From the IMG/VR virus record IMGVR_UViG_3300031974_000576, positions 1 through 23,065 of that record: 23,065 bases of DNA. One strand, written 5' to 3'. Position 1 is the first letter of the stretch. Each line of letters begins with the position of its first letter. Shown here one piece after another: positions 22,011-23,065 of the stretch. The position numbers were made by a program, and so were the translations under genes. The notes under the pieces were generated by a model. It saw only the letters and a list, made by a program, of their open reading frames with translations. It did not search any database and was not told where the DNA came from. Origin of the DNA: a virus.

Positions 22011-22161
22011 AGTAGTCACCCTTAAGTTTATTTATAACTTTATCAATGACTACTTGTTCAGCCTTTTTCCACTCCTCTAGGTCGTCTAATGTTTCTTCAT
22101 CGTCTGACTCTAATTGGTCATAGTAATCATCGTGCCAGTATTCCCAACTTTCTTTTGACAT
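22003..22161 (-). CDS. 52-aa acidic hypothetical protein
   Basis: A short frame with ATG at 22161 and a very strong AGGAGAGG site, two bases after the stop of the sigma-like gene. Its own stop overlaps the next start by eight bases. The peptide begins MSKESWEYWHDDYYDQLESD and continues with a long acidic then basic helix (LDDLEEWKKAEQVVIDKVIN). High charge and many aromatic residues at the start suggest a small interaction protein, possibly a host-takeover factor. It would otherwise leave a 140-base gap in a gapless operon. Confidence 0.78.
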   Translation of the reverse strand: MSKESWEYWHDDYYDQLESDDEETLDDLEEWKKAEQVVIDKVINKLKGDYYG

Positions 22162-22163
22162 TG

Positions 22164-22328
22164 TTACCTCTCCTTTGCACCAACGTACCGTTGAAGTTTA
22201 CCATATGCCCTAATTTTTTTCAAAGCATTACGTTCTATTACTTGAACTTGAGCCCTAGATATGCCTAGGGCCTTAGCTATTTCCTCGTGTGTCATAAAGT
22301 AGTCCGAAGGTTTACCGTGGTACTTCAT
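22164..22328 (-). CDS. Sigma-70 region 4-like small DNA-binding protein, 54 aa
   Basis: Residues 12-44 read like the helix-turn-helix of sigma-70 region 4.2: MTHEEIAKALGISRAQVQVI, followed by ERNALKKIRAYGK. Bacterial sigma factors have T-x-E-E-I-G-x-x-L-G-V-T/S-R-x-x-V-x-Q-I-E-x-x-A-L-x-K-L-R at this place. No region 2 is present, so it cannot be a complete sigma factor. It may bind a -35-like site, bridge to host RNA polymerase, or be a stand-alone regulator of phage promoters. The ATG at 22328 has GGGGAG seven bases upstream; an ATG at 22352 lacks a binding site and would overlap the upstream gene by 20 bases. Confidence 0.82.
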   Translation of the reverse strand: MKYHGKPSDYFMTHEEIAKALGISRAQVQVIERNALKKIRAYGKLQRYVGAKER

Positions 22329-22332
22329 TAGT

Positions 22333-22680
22333 CTACTCCCCAAAATTTTCATTTAAGGTGTTCCAAATACCCTCTGCATAGTCATTAGCGGAATAGTCAC
22401 TAATAACCACCATTGGGTCATAATCGGAACCATTGTTGTAAATAAGTAGGAACCAAGCTAATTGGCTATTGTTTGAATCCTTTATAAGAAATTCGTCCTC
22501 GTCACCTAGGGCCATATTGCTCAGGATTTCCTGAGGGTCCCTAGAGTTCTTAACTTCGTATTCGTATTCACCAGCAATAGAGACACTAACGGAGTTGCCA
22601 GTGTCTGCTAGTGCAAGGTTAACCAGTGCATTTAACACTGGCCGTTCTACTGGGGTTGCGCCTTGTGGTTCATTAATCAT
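22333..22680 (-). CDS. 115-aa hypothetical protein
   Basis: The ATG at 22680 overlaps the upstream stop (ATGA) and has AGAGGAA eight bases before it. The product looks like a single alpha-beta domain: a helix (VLNALVNLALADTG), strands (VSVSIAGEYEYEV, WFLLIYNN, PMVVISDYS) and a closing helix. It is acidic and has no Cys or membrane segment. No family is recognised. It sits between the 81-aa protein and the sigma-like protein in the early cluster. Confidence 0.75.
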   Translation of the reverse strand: MINEPQGATPVERPVLNALVNLALADTGNSVSVSIAGEYEYEVKNSRDPQEILSNMALGDEDEFLIKDSNNSQLAWFLLIYNNGSDYDPMVVISDYSANDYAEGIWNTLNENFGE

Positions 22681-22922
22681 TTTACTAATTCCTCTATTCG
22701 TGATTGTGGGACTAATTCAGCTTCACCAGCGTTATTTGCTCTTAACCACTGGTTAATGTGCTTGCTAGTGGTAACCGAATATTTTTGCTTAGTGCGTAGG
22801 AAACGACCACTGGGCAGCATGGCCGCCACTGGTGTTTCATAGCTAAACAAAATGTGCATAGGACCATTATGTAGGTCGAATGTCACTTGCGTTTTATTAC
22901 TACCGATGGGTGTTAACTTCAT
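22677..22922 (-). CDS. 81-aa hypothetical early protein
   Basis: The start has a strong GGAGGA about ten bases upstream. The product is beta-rich at the N-terminus (TQVTFDLHNGPMHILFSYET) and continues with PVAAMLPSGRFLRTKQKYSV and TTSKHINQWL. This last pattern (F-S-Y-x-T-P-V-A, then Y-S-V-T-T-S-K-H-I-N-x-W-L) seems familiar from small uncharacterised proteins widespread in tailed phages, but no function is known to me. It is the first complete gene of the leftward arm seen here and follows a hairpin in its leader. Confidence 0.78.
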   Translation of the reverse strand: MKLTPIGSNKTQVTFDLHNGPMHILFSYETPVAAMLPSGRFLRTKQKYSVTTSKHINQWLRANNAGEAELVPQSRIEELVK

Positions 22923-22950
22923 TTTCTACTTTCCTCCAATTGATACAGCA

Positions 22951-22976
22951 GAGGCCCCAGTATTACCTAGGGCCTC
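22951..22976. promoter_or_regulatory. Stem-loop in the leader of the 81-aa gene
   Basis: GAGGCCC (22951-22957) and GGGCCTC (22970-22976) form a perfect 7-bp GC-rich inverted repeat around a 12-base loop. It lies 8 bases beyond the stop of the partial gene at the window edge and about 28 bases before the 81-aa gene. No T-run follows on either strand, so it is not a standard intrinsic terminator. An RNA processing site, mRNA stabiliser or operator are alternatives. Confidence 0.5.
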
Positions 22977-22983
22977 CCCTTTA

Positions 22984-23064
22984 TCAACTGTGAGTGCAAC
23001 CGTCAGGTTCAATAGCTAAATACATATTGCACCATTTAATAACGATTGCAGGGTCTCCGAACAT
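22984..23064 (-). CDS. C-terminal end of a gene entering from the right edge (partial or 26 aa)
   Basis: On the minus strand, a frame open to the window edge ends in TGATAA at about 22986-22981. The visible residues are MFGDPAIVIKWCNMYLAIEP followed by DGCTHS. The ATG at 23064 may be the true start of a micro-gene or an internal Met of a longer protein; no bases remain to look for a ribosome binding site. The double stop and following hairpin suggest a genuine gene end. No family can be named. Confidence 0.4.
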   Translation of the reverse strand: MFGDPAIVIKWCNMYLAIEPDGCTHS

Positions 23065-23065
23065 A

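Overview
The window looks like part of the genome of a lytic, short-tailed (podovirus) bacteriophage of the T7 supergroup. The protein families seen resemble marine phages of the cobavirus/Zobellviridae kind, which carry a vitamin B12-dependent ribonucleotide reductase. That placement, and a marine proteobacterial host, is inference from gene content only. No integrase, repressor, tRNA, insertion sequence or CRISPR array is visible. The head genes (terminase, portal, capsid), any RNA polymerase and an endolysin are not in the window and would lie outside it.

The layout is two convergent arms. The left arm (1-13177, + strand) is the late, structural block. In order it holds: the end of a tail fibre-like protein with a lectin-like C-terminus; a small structural protein; a pectate-lyase-fold tailspike; an 18-codon mini-ORF; three small membrane proteins, probably a lysis cassette; a Gly/Ala-rich virion protein; a tail adaptor (T7 gp11-like); a tail nozzle (T7 gp12-like); three internal/ejection proteins of rising size (276, 466, 913 aa; gp14/15/16-like by position); and a protein with an HELFH zinc-protease motif. 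The right arm (23065-13201, - strand) is the early/replication block. In transcription order it holds: small unknown proteins, including a sigma-70 region 4-like protein and a zinc-finger protein; an AT-rich tandem repeat tract; SSB; primase-helicase; a 57-aa protein; a T7-type DNA polymerase; an HNH endonuclease VII-like protein; a PD-(D/E)XK exonuclease; endonuclease I; a DUF3310 protein; a 27-aa membrane peptide; and a class II ribonucleotide reductase. The arms meet at a GGGGC-UUCG-GCCCC hairpin whose U-tract serves the leftward transcript.

The right arm is a compact T7-like replisome with its nucleotide supply. SSB coats DNA, primase-helicase unwinds and primes, polymerase copies, the exonuclease and endonuclease I process host DNA or recombination intermediates, and the reductase makes deoxynucleotides. 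Many genes are joined by 1-8 nt start/stop overlaps, which implies translational coupling. Following those overlaps reveals several genes shorter than 60 codons (18841-19014, 21060-21230, 22003-22161, 15074-15157, 2566-2622) and fixes several start codons, including a TTG start for the polymerase.

Main items for a second look: the ~13-nt repeat tract at 21482-21611 bounded by identical 8-bp palindromes; the shared -ADF C-terminal ends of SSB and primase-helicase, in a phage whose polymerase lacks T7's thioredoxin-binding insertion; the HELFH protein closing the virion operon; and the coupled micro-genes.
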